A DNA stretch of 38,393 nucleotides from Merdiplasma sp905207905 (GTDB lineage: Bacteria > Bacillota > Clostridia > Lachnospirales > Lachnospiraceae): positions 1-38,393 of the forward strand of contig CABRXX010000022.1 in the NCBI GenBank assembly GCA_902475025.1. The letters are read 5' to 3'. Both the position numbers and the translations under genes were made by a program. A model generated the notes under the pieces. That model did no database searches and was not told where the DNA came from. It was given only the letters and a program-made list of their open reading frames with translations. Shown here piece by piece: positions 23,361 through 31,485 of this stretch (the first letter of the stretch is position 1; the number at the start of each line of letters is the position of its first letter).

Positions 23361-23523
23361 TTGGCAAACGAGATTTGAAAAAGAATATCTGAACTATTGC
23401 CGGACGGGGTGCAAGAATTGTTACAAGTGGAATGGTTATTGCAGGAGCAAAGCAAGTGGAACGCCCTATAAGAAATTCCGCCGGAAGTATCACGATATGA
23501 GTAAATATCGCACGGACGTATAA
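23293..23523 (+). CDS. Small cysteine-rich phage protein
   Basis: This 76-residue protein contains CRTGCKNCYKWNGYC, four cysteines that could bind zinc, and a basic C-terminus. GGAAAGACGG lies before ATG 23293. The frame overlaps the HAD gene for 68 bases, which is long but seen in phages; a later start would remove the overlap but has no ribosome site. No family recognised. Confidence 0.5.
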   Translation: MIKRIIGALYGIFLEEPLNRLHNWQTRFEKEYLNYCRTGCKNCYKWNGYCRSKASGTPYKKFRRKYHDMSKYRTDV

Positions 23524-23545
23524 GCAGGAAAGCGAGGAACTTAAC

Positions 23546-23890
23546 ATGGGAAACACTATTGCAATGATTTTAGGTAATGAACGCAGCAGGACAACACCGG
23601 ACTTTATCCGGGGTAGCAGGGTCCGCCGCCGTGAAGAATTTGAAAGTGCAGAGAGCGGCAGGGACATGGCCGTAAAAAGAGAGGTACGGGCCATTATGGC
23701 CGCCATTGACAAAGAACTGGGGAACTATCAGAGTTTGGCGGAATTGGATTTTAGAGCAGGATTTGTGACCGGAAAGATTTATGAGAAAGAAGCCGCCGGG
23801 CTTATCACGCCGGGGTATCGTGCGGAACTGATTAGAATTTTATACGCAAAGTATGAAACCATTAGAGGATTGGAAAGTGAGGGCGTGTAA
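23546..23890 (+). CDS. Phage protein of unknown function
   Basis: This 114-residue protein (MGNTIAMILGNERSRTTPDF at its start) is mostly helical and charged, with the segment AELDFRAGFVTGKIYEKEAAGLITPGYR in the second half. No known domain. A perfect copy of the repeated cassette, with four further matching bases upstream, sets the start. It lies 22 bases after the cysteine-rich gene and 3 bases before the next. Confidence 0.6.
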   Translation: MGNTIAMILGNERSRTTPDFIRGSRVRRREEFESAESGRDMAVKREVRAIMAAIDKELGNYQSLAELDFRAGFVTGKIYEKEAAGLITPGYRAELIRILYAKYETIRGLESEGV

Positions 23891-23893
23891 TCT

Positions 23894-24130
23894 ATGGGCA
23901 GACCTTTGATTTTTGTAAATACAGACAATTTTCCGAAATTTTGCGACAATCGTTGCCTTAATACGAATTGTAGCAAACACATTTCAAGACTGGCAGGACA
24001 TTCCGGTGGTGCAAAGATAAGCAAATTAAGAGAAACGCCGGATTGTGAGGGCTACATATCAAAATGGAAAAAATCACATGAGGAAATCCAGGCGATACAA
24101 AAGGAAATGAGAGAAGCAGGGATTAAATAA
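23894..24130 (+). CDS. Small Cys/His-containing phage protein
   Basis: This 78-residue protein begins MGRPLIFVNTDNFPKFCDNR and has C-N-R-C then C-S-K-H in the first third, with another cysteine (PDCEGY) later, a possible metal site, followed by a helical charged tail. It starts 3 bases after the previous stop; the upstream ribosome site is weak (GAGGGCG). Function unknown. Confidence 0.5.
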   Translation: MGRPLIFVNTDNFPKFCDNRCLNTNCSKHISRLAGHSGGAKISKLRETPDCEGYISKWKKSHEEIQAIQKEMREAGIK

Positions 24131-24141
24131 GGGCAAAGCGA

Positions 24142-24179
24142 AACCCGGTTGCAAGGTGGGGAACAAAAACAACCGGGTT
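24142..24179. repeat. Perfect 10-bp inverted repeat between small phage genes
   Basis: AACCCGGTTG (24142-24151) and CAACCGGGTT (24170-24179) flank an 18-base spacer, 11 bases after a stop codon. No T tract follows, so it is not a standard terminator. It may be an operator, origin element or mRNA-stability hairpin. Confidence 0.6.
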
Positions 24180-24261
24180 GGAACTTAACACCCATATTAT
24201 AACACAAGATATAGAGGAAATAAAGCGGTTTTTTCTATATATAGGAAGAAAGGCGGAAATT

Positions 24262-24375
24262 ATGGCATTACGGATTATTTCAGCGGCAGCAGGAGCCACA
24301 ATATTGATTTTGGCGGCCCTGGGCATTTTGGGTTATGCGGTAACGGCAAAAGCCTGGAATGAATTATTTGACTGA
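24262..24375 (+). CDS. Very small single-pass membrane protein
   Basis: This 37-residue product is almost entirely one hydrophobic helix (RIISAAAGATILILAALGIL in the first half) with a short charged end. AAAGGCGGAA lies 6 bases before ATG 24262. The longer in-frame reading from 24178 has no ribosome site and overlaps the inverted repeat. Function unknown; small phage membrane peptides of this type are common but hard to prove. Confidence 0.4.
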   Translation: MALRIISAAAGATILILAALGILGYAVTAKAWNELFD

Positions 24376-24516
24376 TTTTTAGATAGAGCGGCACCGCTTC
24401 CCCGTCCTCGTAATGGGTATTAACAAACCGGACACCCTATTGAAATTATTTATATAGGGCATAAGGGGACCCAGGAAAAGGGCAGGGAGAGGGGTTTTAC
24501 ATAAAGGTGGGGAACT
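24376..24516. other. Non-coding leader of rep, candidate replication origin region
   Basis: This 141-base gap before the Rep gene contains an imperfectly AT-rich hairpin: CCCTAT (24435-24440) and ATAGGG (24454-24459) around an AT-only-rich 13-base loop, then GGGGACCC. Rolling-circle Rep proteins often nick a hairpin near their own gene, so this is the best candidate in the window. No nick motif can be recognised with certainty. Confidence 0.3.
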
Positions 24517-25416
24517 ATGAAAAAAAAACTCTATGACAATTACGATTATGAGGAAGCATACCAAAAGCAGATAGCGAACCTGGAAGAATGGGAATTGGAA
24601 AGGTTGATGAAAGACGGAAAGGTGGAGTGCCTTTATAGGACAACCACAACCAAGTCCGAGAACATCAAAAGCGGCACCATTCTGTTAGAAGCTCAGGTGT
24701 ACCCGTCCTTTAAGGACAAAAAGGACGTGCCAGTGACAAAGCAGAAAAGGGAAACCAGGCCGTCACAGAAGAGCCTAAACGACAAGAACGCCCGGCGTTA
24801 TCTCATACGCCTGGCAAATATCAATTTTGGGAAAGGGGATATTTGGGCCACGTTTGGGTGGAATGATGATTGTTTGCCGGATAGCGAAGAGAGAGCCAGG
24901 AAAGACATACAGAATTTCATTAAGCGGATAAACCGCCGCAGGAAAAAGGCCGGGCTTGAAAATGCAAAATATATTTATATCCTGGCAATGGACGGCTACA
25001 AAAGGCCGCATTTTCACATTCTGTTATCCGGGGACGGGGTGGACCGGGACGAGTTAGAAGAATTATGGGGAAAATGTGACAGACCGAACACACGCCGGAT
25101 AAAACCGGATGACGATTTTTTAATAACTGGCCTTGCCACATACATAACACAGAACCCACACGGGACAAAGCGGTGGTGCCCGTCAAAGAATTTACAGAAG
25201 CCGCCGGAACCAAGCCGCAGTTATTCAAAATTCAGAAAAGCCGGGGTTGAGAGAATGGCAAAGGATTTTGAAGAGTTAAAGGCACAAATGGAAAAGGCTT
25301 ACCCAGGTTATAAATTCCTGGACGCAGAGGTTAAGTACAACGGCTACAATGCGGCGTTTTATATTTACGCCCGTATGGTAAAAGCAGGAGCGAAAGGAGC
25401 GAGACAAAGGAAATGA
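24517..25416 (+). CDS. HUH-type replication initiator (rolling-circle Rep-like)
   Basis: This 299-residue protein has the HUH hallmark PHFHILL (H165 and H167) followed 42 residues later by a catalytic-tyrosine candidate in LATYITQNPHGTKRW (Y209). The N-terminal half holds a strand pair (GDIWATFGWNDDCLPDSEER) that fits motif I. This is the pattern of Rep proteins of the inovirus gene 2 / ORF2 type found on clostridial plasmids and phages. It should nick and rejoin one DNA strand at an origin. AAAGGTGGGG precedes the ATG. It overlaps parA by ATGA, so rep, parA and parB form one unit. One tyrosine is evident; whether a second acts is unclear. Confidence 0.8.
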   Translation: MKKKLYDNYDYEEAYQKQIANLEEWELERLMKDGKVECLYRTTTTKSENIKSGTILLEAQVYPSFKDKKDVPVTKQKRETRPSQKSLNDKNARRYLIRLANINFGKGDIWATFGWNDDCLPDSEERARKDIQNFIKRINRRRKKAGLENAKYIYILAMDGYKRPHFHILLSGDGVDRDELEELWGKCDRPNTRRIKPDDDFLITGLATYITQNPHGTKRWCPSKNLQKPPEPSRSYSKFRKAGVERMAKDFEELKAQMEKAYPGYKFLDAEVKYNGYNAAFYIYARMVKAGAKGARQRK

Positions 25417-26216
25417 AAACGGTAGCAATTATTAACTTAAAGGGCGGCGTTGCCAAGACCACAACCGCCGTGTCCCTTGCGGAATTACTGGCAGAGGGGG
25501 ACAAGAGAAGAAAACGGCCTGGCAGCAGGGTATTGTTATTTGACAACGACAAGCAGGGCAACGCTTCACGGATTTTCGGAGCGTATGAGAGGGAGCAGGA
25601 AGCCGGGGCGTGCCGGATTATTAAGACCGGACGCATTGCCGGGAACATCAGAGACACCGAAGTGGAGAACATGGACATTGTGACGTGCAATTATTTCATG
25701 GAGTTGGCGGAACTGGAAATAAAGGCCGACGCCGTGAACACGCAACATGGGCGTTATAAGTCCGCCCTGGGGGAAATAGACGGGAAATATGATTTTTGCA
25801 TTATCGACAATCCGCCGGATTTGGGCATGAATGTAATAAATGCCATGGTGGCAGCAGATGAAATAATAATACCCGTTTGCCTTGACGCTTATTCACTGGA
25901 CGGCCTGGAAGAGTTGGTGGAGCAGATAAACCAGATAAGGGCACTCAATCCAAAAACCAGGCTTGCCGGGGTCCTCATAACGGATTATGAGAAGTCAGAC
26001 ACAAGCGAAGCGGCGGAAAGTTGGATAAGAGCAAAGAGCGGTTGTCCGGTATTCTCCCAAAAAATCAGACATTCCAAGAAAGCAAAGGACGCCACATTTT
26101 ACCGTTTAACGCCGTTGCATTATAGCATACGCAGCGGAGCCGCCCAGGATTACAAAGCCTTTGCGGCGGAATATGTGCAGAAATTTGGCGGACCGGCAGC
26201 AGGGGAAAGGAGTTAA
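25413..26216 (+). CDS. parA: ParA-type partition ATPase
   Basis: This 267-residue ATPase starts directly with a deviant Walker A, INLKGGVAKTTTAV (signature lysine K10). FDNDKQGNASRIF is the A' segment, and FCIIDNPPDLGMNVINAMVAADEIIIPV is Walker B with the following helix. It is the short, single-domain Soj type without an N-terminal HTH. With ParB it would segregate DNA by moving on the nucleoid. ATGA overlap with rep and a gap of 4 bases to parB mark a plasmid-like rep-parA-parB operon. In an integrated phage this would be needed only in an extrachromosomal state. Confidence 0.92.
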   Translation: MKTVAIINLKGGVAKTTTAVSLAELLAEGDKRRKRPGSRVLLFDNDKQGNASRIFGAYEREQEAGACRIIKTGRIAGNIRDTEVENMDIVTCNYFMELAELEIKADAVNTQHGRYKSALGEIDGKYDFCIIDNPPDLGMNVINAMVAADEIIIPVCLDAYSLDGLEELVEQINQIRALNPKTRLAGVLITDYEKSDTSEAAESWIRAKSGCPVFSQKIRHSKKAKDATFYRLTPLHYSIRSGAAQDYKAFAAEYVQKFGGPAAGERS

Positions 26217-26220
26217 GGGC

Positions 26221-27141
26221 ATGGCATTTAATATTTTGGACATTATGAACGCCGCCACCAAGGCGGAAGCAGGACAAAACCGGGATTACCAGGACATTGT
26301 GGTAAATTACCGGGATATTGTGGTTACAAAGCATAACAAGTATAGCATGGACGAGTTGCAGGAGATAGCAACGGGCATAGAAATGGACGGGTTGCAGCAG
26401 CCCCTTGTATTAGGCCGTGTAAACGGGGAATATTGGTTGGTTTCCGGCCACCGCCGCCTGGGCGGTATTAAAATCCTGGTGGCAGAGGGAAAGGCCGGGT
26501 TTGAGAATGTGAAATGCCGCTATAAGGACATGACGGAAATAGAATTTAGAATTGCCCTTTTGGTGGGCAACACATTCAACCGGAAAATGACGGATTACGA
26601 CCTTATGACCCAGGCCGCAGAGTGGAAAGAGGTATTGACCCAGGCAAGAAAAGAGGGGCTTTTAATCCTGGAAGCCGGGGAGCGGGTCCGGGATTATGTG
26701 GCCGCCGTCATGGGGGAAAAGGTGCCGAAGATACGGACCCTTAACACCATTCACGACAACGCCACGCCGGAAGTCAAAGAGCAGTTTAAAAACGGCAACC
26801 TGGGGATTACGGCGGCCATGGAAGCGGCAAAAGCGGACGAGGGCACCCAAAAGGAGATTGCCCAGGCGGCAGAGGACAAGGGCGGAATGGGAGCCGAGGA
26901 AATAAAAGCCATGGCAGAGGAAAAGAAGCACCGAAAGACCAAGGAAGAGGAAACCAGGGAAGCCAGTGTGTCAGATACCGACACAACCGAGGAAGAAAAG
27001 GAAAACGCCAGGAAGTTGCACGCCGTAAAGATGATTGAAAAATATTATACCTGGTTAAATGACGAGGAAGTGGGCATTTTGGAACGTATGTTGGAAGATT
27101 GCAAGCGGCGTAAACGGGAATACGCCATTGAAGAGGATTAA
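26221..27141 (+). CDS. parB: ParB-type partition protein
   Basis: This 306-residue protein has the N-terminal ParB/sulfiredoxin-like domain with SMDELQEIATGIEMDGLQQPLV and the box WLVSGHRRLGGIKIL (72-86), the region that binds CTP in ParB proteins. A central helical DNA-binding part includes NRKMTDYDLMTQAAEWKEVL and the PKIRTLNTIHDNATPEVKEQF stretch. A long charged linker (about 215-265) precedes the C-terminal end. ATG 26221 is chosen over the longer frame because GGAAAGGAG lies about 9 bases upstream. It is the usual partner of the preceding ParA; its binding site (parS) was not found by eye. Confidence 0.88.
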   Translation: MAFNILDIMNAATKAEAGQNRDYQDIVVNYRDIVVTKHNKYSMDELQEIATGIEMDGLQQPLVLGRVNGEYWLVSGHRRLGGIKILVAEGKAGFENVKCRYKDMTEIEFRIALLVGNTFNRKMTDYDLMTQAAEWKEVLTQARKEGLLILEAGERVRDYVAAVMGEKVPKIRTLNTIHDNATPEVKEQFKNGNLGITAAMEAAKADEGTQKEIAQAAEDKGGMGAEEIKAMAEEKKHRKTKEEETREASVSDTDTTEEEKENARKLHAVKMIEKYYTWLNDEEVGILERMLEDCKRRKREYAIEED

Positions 27142-27153
27142 GGGGGTTTATAC

Positions 27154-27897
27154 ATGAAATTGCAGAACATGAAGAGAGGGGAAACCACGGAACAAATAAC
27201 GCTTTTTAACTGGGCAGAGAATAACAAGCATATTTTACCGTGCCTTTCCCTCATGTATCACATTCCAAACGAGGGAAAGAGGACAAACGGGGCAGTATTA
27301 AAGGCCATGGGTTTAAAGAGCGGCGTGCCGGACGTATGCTTGCCAGTGCCAAGCCACAATTTCAACGGCCTTTACCTGGAAATGAAATACGGGAAGAATA
27401 AGACCACAAAAGACCAGGAAGAATTTATGGCGGCCTTGCGGCAGCAGGGCTATAAAACGGCGGTGTGTTACGGAGCGGACGAAGCAAAGGCGGAAATCAT
27501 GGATTATTTGCAGGACCCGGACAAAATGCCGCTTTCCAAGTGTTTAAATGCCCCATGGATTAACGGGCGTTGTGACGGCGTGCCAGTGGTGGGGCATATG
27601 TTCAGCCGGGAGCCTTGCCGGAATTGTGAGAAACACGCACAGACAAAGGCAGAAACAACACTGGAAACCAACATGGAAGCAGTTGACGGAACATTTAAAA
27701 GGCCAATCATAAAGGCTATTATAAATCTTTCCGCAGGGGAACCATTAAAAGGGCTTTCCCTGGGGGAAACCTTAGAAACAATAAACAAAAACCTGGCCTT
27801 TTTGGTAAAGGGGCAGCAGTTGACGGTTGAACAATCGGCGGCGGTGCTTACCGTTGCCATGGAAGCCTATAAACGGGCGGAGAAGAAAGGAGATTAA
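27154..27897 (+). CDS. VRR-NUC domain nuclease with a C-terminal extension
   Basis: Residues 1-115 form a VRR-NUC nuclease of the PD-(D/E)XK fold, common in phage replication modules: GVPDVCL (D60), LYLEMKYG (E76, K78) and KDQEEF (Q88). Such enzymes cut branched or flapped DNA. Residues 115-247 are not part of the domain; they include CLNAPWINGRCDG and CRNCEKH (a possible zinc site) and a helical tail. AAGGGGGTTTATAC precedes ATG 27154. It follows parB by 12 bases. The nuclease family is clear; the added part is unknown and may have come from a fused small gene. Confidence 0.82.
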   Translation: MKLQNMKRGETTEQITLFNWAENNKHILPCLSLMYHIPNEGKRTNGAVLKAMGLKSGVPDVCLPVPSHNFNGLYLEMKYGKNKTTKDQEEFMAALRQQGYKTAVCYGADEAKAEIMDYLQDPDKMPLSKCLNAPWINGRCDGVPVVGHMFSREPCRNCEKHAQTKAETTLETNMEAVDGTFKRPIIKAIINLSAGEPLKGLSLGETLETINKNLAFLVKGQQLTVEQSAAVLTVAMEAYKRAEKKGD

Positions 27898-27900
27898 GCC

Positions 27901-28377
27901 ATGACAAAAAAACGGACAGACGGCGGCCATGAGATACCGGAAGAGGATTTAAGGGAAATGGAGCAGGAAGAGGGCCGGGAAATGCCGGACGGAGTGGAGA
28001 GCCAAACGGGATATTGCCGTTTTTGCGGTCAAGCCGGAATGGTTCACACATTGACCGGGTGGAGCCAGGAAGATGTGGACGAAGCCGTGACGTGCAAGTG
28101 TGAGTGTGACGCCGCCAAGAAGTACACAGAAAGCAAAGAACGGGTCCAAAAAGCAAAGAGCCGCATAACGGAACTTTTCGGAAGTACCGCAGAAAGACCA
28201 ATAGACCAGGATGTGGTTACGGTCATGCTTAACGTGGTGGATGCCATAGAAGCAAGACACATGAAAGGGATTACCATTGATGTTGGCATGGGTGTGAAAG
28301 CAAAGGTGGCGAAAATGGCAAAAGAGAGCATAAAAGTTGAGCGTTCCGAAACATCAAAGAAAACGTATGAAGAGTAA
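27901..28377 (+). CDS. Phage protein with a zinc-ribbon-like N-terminal region
   Basis: This 158-residue protein has an acidic N-terminus, then CRFCGQAG and later CKCECDAAKKY, a four- or five-cysteine cluster typical of small zinc ribbons, and a charged helical C-terminal half (about 75-158). AAGAAAGGAG precedes the ATG. It starts 3 bases after the nuclease gene, so they may act together. No named family was recognised. A run of eight Gs (28380-28387) lies right after its stop. Confidence 0.6.
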   Translation: MTKKRTDGGHEIPEEDLREMEQEEGREMPDGVESQTGYCRFCGQAGMVHTLTGWSQEDVDEAVTCKCECDAAKKYTESKERVQKAKSRITELFGSTAERPIDQDVVTVMLNVVDAIEARHMKGITIDVGMGVKAKVAKMAKESIKVERSETSKKTYEE

Positions 28378-28397
28378 ACGGGGGGGGCGGCAGTGAG

Positions 28398-28739
28398 TTG
28401 GAAAGACTGGATGCAGATATAAAGACGATTGCCAGAAGCATTATACAGGGCAACGAGAAGCGAAAAAAAAGAATAAGGACAGGCCAGGCAAGTGCATTTG
28501 ATGAAAAGGCCGCCGCTATCGTGGAAGATGCTTTGCGTGCTTCATGCGGAAATATCGAGGGCATCCAGGCCAGGCGGCAGATGCAGGATAAGATATACAA
28601 GAGCATTGTATATAACACACCGTATGAATACATAGCGGATGCGGTTTGTGGCCGCCGCCAATTCTATGAATACCGCACAGAGTTTATAACACTGGTGGCA
28701 CAGGCTATGGATATGCTGCCGGAAAGGATAGAGAAATGA
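28398..28739 (+). CDS. Probable phage late-gene transcription regulator (ArpU/RinA-like)
   Basis: This 113-residue helical protein ends with YKSIVYNTPYEYIADAVC then GRRQFYEYRTEF, which looks like the sigma-region-4-like C-terminal HTH of ArpU/RinA-type activators that switch on phage packaging genes. Its position directly before HNH and terminase is where those activators sit. The start is TTG 28398; a G-rich segment upstream is a weak ribosome site, so the true start is not certain. It overlaps the next gene by ATGA. The family call rests on pattern and position, not on a search. Confidence 0.55.
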   Translation: MERLDADIKTIARSIIQGNEKRKKRIRTGQASAFDEKAAAIVEDALRASCGNIEGIQARRQMQDKIYKSIVYNTPYEYIADAVCGRRQFYEYRTEFITLVAQAMDMLPERIEK

Positions 28740-28903
28740 AAGTAAAAGCAAATGAAAACGGAATGGGTTTAACAGCAGGGAAAGAATACGAAGTATTGGA
28801 CAAGTCGGCAGGATATTACAAAGTAATGTTGGACAATGGGAATATATCATACAGGAGAAGTGATTTATTTTCAGAGTTAGATAGGCAGCAGGATAATAAG
28901 TAA
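28736..28903 (+). CDS. Small phage protein with an SH3-like appearance
   Basis: This 55-residue protein (MKVKANENGMGLTAGKEYEV, then a run of short strands with GYYKVMLDNGNISYRRSDLF) looks like a small beta-barrel, as in many short phage proteins placed before the terminase genes. ATG 28736 overlaps the stop of the preceding gene (ATGA) and has GGAAAGGATAGAG upstream. The conserved late-promoter box begins inside its stop codon. Function unknown. Confidence 0.6.
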   Translation: MKVKANENGMGLTAGKEYEVLDKSAGYYKVMLDNGNISYRRSDLFSELDRQQDNK

Positions 28904-28938
28904 GTGGGTCAGAATGTAAGAGTGAAGTATATTATTAT
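28902..28938 (+). promoter_or_regulatory. Late phage promoter 1 (packaging operon)
   Basis: AAGTGGGTCAGAAT (28902-28915) is followed after exactly 17 bp by TATTAT (28933-28938). The same 14-base box, spacing and a -10 element recur at 31486-31522. No TTGACA-like -35 is present, so an activator is probably needed. A hairpin, GGCTTATG (28940-28947) with CATAAGCC (28961-28968), lies at the expected transcript start. Confidence 0.55.
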
Positions 28939-28998
28939 GGGCTTATGGGTGTGATACATTCATAAGCCTTTGAACATGAAGAAAGGACGGTGGTAGCA

Positions 28999-29400
28999 GT
29001 GAAAGAATATGCAAAGGATTTCTATAAGTCAGACGCATGGAAGAAAGCAAGGGTGGCAGTAATCAAAAGGGCAAATGGATTGTGTGAGCGTTGCCGGGCA
29101 GCAGGACAATACAAACCCGGTGTGATTGTGCATCATAAGAAATACATTACACCAGGAAACATACATGATGCCAGGGTAACATTGGACCTTAACAACCTGG
29201 AATATGTTTGCGAGGACTGCCACAACAAAGAACATAAGGCAAAGCCAAACAGCCGTTACACTTTTGATGCAAAAGGAAATTTGTTGCCGCCGAAAGAAAA
29301 TAAACAGCAGACCACACCCCCCGGTACTTTATTTTTGACCGGGGAAAAAAGAACCGAGGGAGATACCTCAAAAAAACTCCGCAGGGTCGCACGCATATGA
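28999..29400 (+). CDS. Phage HNH endonuclease
   Basis: This 133-residue protein has the HNH core with two zinc CxxC pairs: CERC (29-32), the catalytic VHHKKYI (HH at 45-46), LNNLEYVCEDCHNKEH (CxxC at 71-74, H79). HNH proteins placed just before the terminase genes assist DNA packaging in HK97-like phages. GTG 28999 is preferred because AAAGGA lies 11 bases upstream; GTG 28990 is possible but too close. A proline-rich tail ends at 29400, 13 bases before the small terminase gene. Confidence 0.85.
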   Translation: MKEYAKDFYKSDAWKKARVAVIKRANGLCERCRAAGQYKPGVIVHHKKYITPGNIHDARVTLDLNNLEYVCEDCHNKEHKAKPNSRYTFDAKGNLLPPKENKQQTTPPGTLFLTGEKRTEGDTSKKLRRVARI

Positions 29401-29413
29401 GGGGGGTTAGAAT

Positions 29414-29803
29414 ATGGCAGAAAATACAAAGAGTAATGAGAAGAAAGCCCCAAAAAGAGCCAATAAACTGACAAATGCGAGGATTAAGAAAGAGATAGAA
29501 TTTCTTACGCCAATGTTTGCCGGAATTGATGACAAGGACAAGAAAAACCTTGTAAATTCGCTTGTTGAGGAAGCCGCTTTTTTGAAAGTGGCGTGCTACC
29601 AGGCAAAAGAAGAATTGAAAAAAGAGGGCCTTACAACGGAAACCATAAACGCTTCACAAAAATTTGTAAAAGCCCACCCGTCCGCCACGATTTACGAGAA
29701 ATATTCACGCCAATATACGGCAATTATTCACACGCTTATTGAGTATTTGCCGCCGAAAGAAAAGAAAAATATAAGCAGACTGGCAGCATTGCGGAATGGA
29801 TAA
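29414..29803 (+). CDS. terS: Small terminase subunit (P27-type)
   Basis: This 129-residue protein is a small, basic-to-helical terminase subunit of the P27 kind: a lysine-rich N-terminus, EIEFLTPMFAGIDDKDKKNL, VEEAAFLKVACYQAKEEL, and the closing motif NASQKFVKAHPSATIYEKYSRQY. It recognises phage DNA for packaging. GGGGGGTTAGAAT precedes the ATG. The stop overlaps the large-subunit gene by 8 bases, so both are made together. Confidence 0.85.
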   Translation: MAENTKSNEKKAPKRANKLTNARIKKEIEFLTPMFAGIDDKDKKNLVNSLVEEAAFLKVACYQAKEELKKEGLTTETINASQKFVKAHPSATIYEKYSRQYTAIIHTLIEYLPPKEKKNISRLAALRNG

Positions 29804-31460
29804 CAATTACATTTTCCAGTATTGGGAAGCCATACAAAACGGCACCGTAACAGTAGGAAAGTGGATAAAGGCCATTTATGAAATCCTTGTGAATGGTTTA
29901 AAAAGTGGCAAATGGGATTTTGACGAGGAAAAGGCCAATAAGGCTATAAACTTCATAGAAAACTTTTGTCATCATTCAGAGGGACGAAACGATTTACTAA
30001 AACTTGAATTATGGCAAAAGGCCATAGTTTCCGCCATTTTTGGCATAATGGACAAGCGGACCGGTTATAGACAATTCCGGGAAGTTTTCATAGTTGTAGC
30101 ACGTAAAAACGGCAAAACATTGTTTGCCGCCGCTATTGTGGCGTACATGGCATATATAGACGGCGAGTATGGGGCAAAGGTCTATTTCCTTGCCCCGAAA
30201 CTGGACCAGGCGGACCTTGTGTATGACGCCTTTTATCAGATTGTCCAGGCAGATGACGAACTGGACAGTATAACCAAGAAACGCCGCAGCGATATTTATA
30301 TCAAAGAATTTAATACCAGTGTGAAAAAGATAGCCTTTAACTCCAAAAAGTCGGACGGTTTCAACCCTCAAATGGTTGTCAATGACGAAATGGAAGCATG
30401 GCAGGGGGACCAGGGACTAAAGCAGTATGAGGTTATGACTTCCGCACTGGGGGCGAGAAAACAACCGCTTATTTTATCCATATCAACCGCCGGATATATC
30501 AATGACGGTATTTATGATGAACTCATGCGGCGTTCAACGTCATTCTTAAAGGGCAATTCCAAGGAAACAAGAATATTGCCGTTCCTCTACATGATTGACA
30601 ATATCGAAGCCTGGGACGATTTAGAGGAATTGAAAAAGAGCAATCCGAACCTGGGCGTGTCCGTGTCAGAGGAATTTTACATAGAGCAGATAGAGATTGC
30701 AAAAGCGTCCCTTTCAAAGAAAGTGGAGTTTCTTACAAAGTATTGCAATATCAAGCAAAATTCCAGTGTGGCGTGGTTGGATTACTGGGACGTTATGAAA
30801 GCGGTAAACGAGGACTTACGCCTTACCCTAGAGCAATTCCGGGGGTGCTATTGCGTTGGCGGCATAGACCTTTCCAGGACAACGGACTTAACGGCGGCGT
30901 CAATCGTTATTTGGAAGAATGGAAAATGGAATGTGATTACAAAATTCTATATGCCAAAGAAGCGGTATGAAGTGGCCGTGAATGAGGATAACACGCCGTA
31001 CAACATGTACAAAGAAAAAGGATTTTTGCAAATATCCGGGGAAAACCAGGTGGATTATAAGGACGTGTATAACTGGTTCATAGAACTGGTTAAGGTTTAC
31101 AAAATCCGCCCGTTAAAAATCGGCTATGACCGTTACAGTGCCGGGTATTTGGTAGATGACCTAAAAATGGCCGGGTTCCAAACGGATGACGTTTACCAGG
31201 GCACGAACTTAACGCCAATCCTACACCAGTTTGAGGGGGATTTAAAGGACGGAAAGTATAACCTGGGGGACAACACCCTTTTGGCGTCACATCTTCTTAA
31301 CGTGGCCGTGGAAATCAATATGAATGATAGCCGCATGAAGCCCGTGAAGATTGAAAAGCGTATGAGGATAGACGGGGCCGTTTCCGTCTTTGACGCTATG
31401 ACAATGGTATCAAAATACCATAGCGAGATAGGCAAAAAACTTTTGAATGAAGCGGCATAA
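29796..31460 (+). CDS. terL: Large terminase subunit
   Basis: The 554-residue packaging motor has an N-terminal ATPase and a C-terminal nuclease. Walker A is VARKNGKT (101-108); Walker B is MVVNDEMEAW (193-202, acidic D197 and E198). The nuclease part shows VGGIDLSRTTDLTAA, with the first metal-binding aspartate, and KIGYDRYSAGYLVDDL further on. The length and motifs fit the HK97/lambdoid-like terminase 1 family of Gram-positive phages. It starts inside the small-subunit gene. Immediately after its stop is the second late promoter. Confidence 0.93.
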   Translation: MDNNYIFQYWEAIQNGTVTVGKWIKAIYEILVNGLKSGKWDFDEEKANKAINFIENFCHHSEGRNDLLKLELWQKAIVSAIFGIMDKRTGYRQFREVFIVVARKNGKTLFAAAIVAYMAYIDGEYGAKVYFLAPKLDQADLVYDAFYQIVQADDELDSITKKRRSDIYIKEFNTSVKKIAFNSKKSDGFNPQMVVNDEMEAWQGDQGLKQYEVMTSALGARKQPLILSISTAGYINDGIYDELMRRSTSFLKGNSKETRILPFLYMIDNIEAWDDLEELKKSNPNLGVSVSEEFYIEQIEIAKASLSKKVEFLTKYCNIKQNSSVAWLDYWDVMKAVNEDLRLTLEQFRGCYCVGGIDLSRTTDLTAASIVIWKNGKWNVITKFYMPKKRYEVAVNEDNTPYNMYKEKGFLQISGENQVDYKDVYNWFIELVKVYKIRPLKIGYDRYSAGYLVDDLKMAGFQTDDVYQGTNLTPILHQFEGDLKDGKYNLGDNTLLASHLLNVAVEINMNDSRMKPVKIEKRMRIDGAVSVFDAMTMVSKYHSEIGKKLLNEAA

Positions 31461-31485
31461 ATGGACGCCCGGCAGCAGGGTTTTA

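Noticed and set aside
24142..24179. Rho-independent terminator
   Set aside because: The inverted repeat is perfect but no T tract follows.
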